From positions 1-14,324 of the forward strand of contig CAZNYC010000107.1 in the NCBI GenBank assembly GCA_964577175.1: DNA of 14,324 nucleotides, given 5' to 3'. Position 1 is the first letter of the stretch. The number at the start of each line of letters is the position of its first letter. This DNA is from BS750m-G62 sp964577175. Its GTDB lineage: Bacteria > Planctomycetota > Phycisphaerae > FEN-1346. Position numbers and translations under genes: made by a program. Below the pieces are notes generated by a model. The model saw only the letters and a list, made by a program, of their open reading frames with translations. It ran no database searches and was not told the origin of the DNA. Below are positions 13,496 through 14,324 of the stretch, piece after piece.

Positions 13496-13530
13496 CATTT
13501 GCCATTTTTCATTTGGCATTCGTCATTCGT
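13496..13530. repeat. five-unit heptamer array overlapping the phosphoesterase stop codon
   Basis: Plus-strand units CATTTGC, CATTTTT, CATTTGG, CATTCGT, CATTCGT lie in exact seven-base register. The stop codon (13523-13525) and the last codons before it fall inside units four and five. In mRNA sense every unit ends AATG. Confidence 0.82.
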
Positions 13531-14143
13531 CTTCCGCCAGGTCCTCGATGCGGCGGCCGGAGAGGACCGAGTCGGGGTGGTCGTCGGCGACGTCGGAGCC
13601 CGCCTCATCGTCCGCCTCATCGTCGCGCATCTTGATGAGCAGCCAGTTCTTCTCCTTCCCGCCCATCTTCGTGTGGACGAGGGCGAAGCCGCCGCGCAGT
13701 TTCTCGCCCTCCAGATAAACCTCCACGTGACCGGCGGCGATCGCCTCCTCCATCGTCTTCGGCCCGTCCTCCTTCTCGGCCGAGAGGTTCCGGTACACGC
13801 CGGCGTCCCACACGATGACGGGTCCTGCGCCGTAGGAGTCGGCGGGAATGGTGCCCTCGAAGCCGGCGTAATCGAGGGGATGGTCCTCGACGGCCACCGC
13901 CAGCCGCTTGTCCTTCGGGCTCATCGAGGGCCCCTTCGGGACGGCCCAGGACGTCAGGACGCCGCCCACCTGGAGCCGGAAATCGTAGTGCAGGGTGCGG
14001 GCCTTGTGCTTCTGGACGACGAAGACGGGCCGGCCCTCGGGGCCCGCCCCGCCTTGGCTGTCGCCGGTGGGCTCGGGCGTCTTCGAGAAGTCGCGCTTGG
14101 CGAGGTACGCGGCCAGGGGATCGGCGTCGGCGGGTTTGGACAT
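13523..14143 (-). CDS. stand-alone LigD-type DNA 3'-phosphoesterase domain protein
   Basis: A 206-residue protein consisting almost wholly of the phosphoesterase domain of DNA ligase D, which trims 3'-phosphate and 3'-ribonucleoside ends in bacterial end joining. The metal and catalytic residues are present: QKHKARTLHYDFRLQ gives H46, H52, D54 and R56, and EDHPLDY gives H88 and Y92. All are offset by four from the Pseudomonas LigD domain as I recall it. SWAVPKGPS and YGAGPVIVWDAGVY are also intact. There is no ligase or polymerase domain. The tail (about 175-206) is acidic and low in complexity. The start at 14143 (MSKPADADP) is preferred to an in-frame ATG at 14218, which would add Arg/Pro-rich residues unlike the family. 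No Ku or ligase gene is visible. The final codons and stop fall in a heptamer repeat. Confidence 0.9.
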   Translation of the reverse strand: MSKPADADPLAAYLAKRDFSKTPEPTGDSQGGAGPEGRPVFVVQKHKARTLHYDFRLQVGGVLTSWAVPKGPSMSPKDKRLAVAVEDHPLDYAGFEGTIPADSYGAGPVIVWDAGVYRNLSAEKEDGPKTMEEAIAAGHVEVYLEGEKLRGGFALVHTKMGGKEKNWLLIKMRDDEADDEAGSDVADDHPDSVLSGRRIEDLAEDE

Positions 14144-14179
14144 GGCACGGGGTCTCCGGGAGTGCGTGGGGTCTTCCTC

Positions 14180-14208
14180 ACGATACGGGCGGAGCGGCGG
14201 GTGTGCAA
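14180..14208 (-). promoter_or_regulatory. weak candidate promoter of the phosphoesterase gene
   Basis: On the minus strand TTGCAC (14203-14208) and TATCGT (14180-14185) are 17 bases apart. Three and four of six positions match consensus. A start near 14173 would give a leader of about 30 bases. Confidence 0.3.
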
Positions 14209-14231
14209 GCCACAGCAAACGGCAACGGCGG

Positions 14232-14263
14232 CCTCACGCAAAGGCGCAAAGCCGCTAAGACGG
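14232..14263. repeat. dispersed 32-base repeat, copy 2
   Basis: The partner of 13211-13242 with three mismatches, in the same orientation. The DNA from about 14215 to the window end (A/C/G-rich, with GGCAACG and CAACGAC units) looks like the degenerate repeat stretch left of the gene; no gene is seen there. Confidence 0.75.
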
Positions 14264-14324
14264 CAACGACAACAGCAGGGAAGTCGGTCAACAACGACAA
14301 ACGGCGACGGCGGGCGAGCGTCGG

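Larger units (their letters stand above)
12558..13522. other. 965-base gene-free region between argG and the phosphoesterase gene
   Basis: No convincing protein gene is present; the open frames here are low-complexity. From left to right it holds the argG leader and promoter; a very GC-rich stretch with short palindromes (for example the 14-bp CGCGCTCGAGCGCG at 12721-12734); a less GC-rich, hairpin and T-tract-rich element at about 12830-13035; an octamer array; and degenerate heptamer-type and other dispersed repeats up to the phosphoesterase stop codon. Confidence 0.75.
13101..13522. repeat. degenerate repeat-rich stretch
   Basis: Loosely periodic, A/C/G-rich DNA built of units such as GGCAACG, CAACAGG and CAAACGG with spacing near seven bases dominates 13101-13330. 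It includes a 32-base repeat unit (13211-13242), a direct repeat GGTCGGAATGACAA at 13331 and 13443, hairpin family B copy 2 (13408-13431), and the heptamer array at the right edge. It shows no conserved reading frame and no spacer-repeat alternation. Confidence 0.65.

Noticed and set aside
13101..13522. CRISPR array
   Set aside because: Units are short, degenerate and contiguous; there is no constant repeat of about 24-40 bases separated by unique spacers, and no cas gene.

Overview
This is a GC-rich bacterial scaffold fragment made of three contigs joined by two 100-N gaps (4002-4101 and 6217-6316). Lipopolysaccharide-transport permeases (LptF/LptG) show a diderm. A Tat-exported NIPSNAP protein, the GC-rich code, a stand-alone LigD-type phosphoesterase and abundant short palindromic and heptameric intergenic repeats fit an uncultured Planctomycetota/Phycisphaerae-like genome. 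That placement is inference; no rRNA or other marker is present to settle it.

Layout. (1) 154-2727, plus strand: two tandem paralogous multi-pass membrane proteins, probably one operon, then a DUF2752 membrane protein. (2) 2862-5147, minus strand: lptF then lptG, split by the first gap, so the apparent single long frame is an artefact. (3) 5458-7097, plus strand: a ComF-like zinc-finger/phosphoribosyltransferase protein and, after the second gap, a Tat-exported NIPSNAP protein. (4) 7215-12557, minus strand: argG, a glycyl-radical enzyme (GRE), then argH. Good promoter-like sites precede argG and argH, and a perfect -10 hexamer precedes the GRE gene, so these three are probably separate units facing the same way. 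(5) 12558-13522: a gene-free kilobase with a structured, T-tract-rich element and repeat-rich DNA. (6) 13523-14143, minus strand: a LigD-type 3'-phosphoesterase domain protein, then repeat-rich DNA to the end.

How the genes relate: ArgG and ArgH catalyse the last two steps of arginine synthesis. The GRE between them resembles the trans-4-hydroxyproline dehydratase (HypD)/PFL2-like group but has Thr where the dehydratase-type GRE motif GCxE has Glu. It is the best candidate for undescribed chemistry here. LptF and LptG form one transporter core. The other genes have no evident functional link.

The non-coding DNA is unusually patterned. There are four copies of one hairpin family with a compensatory stem change, two copies of a second family (one abutting the argH ribosome-binding site), a perfect 16-bp inverted repeat behind the GRE gene, five-unit heptamer arrays placed exactly at the stop codons of lptG and the phosphoesterase gene, and a run of three hairpin-plus-T-tract units in an orphan intergenic region that may mark a small RNA.
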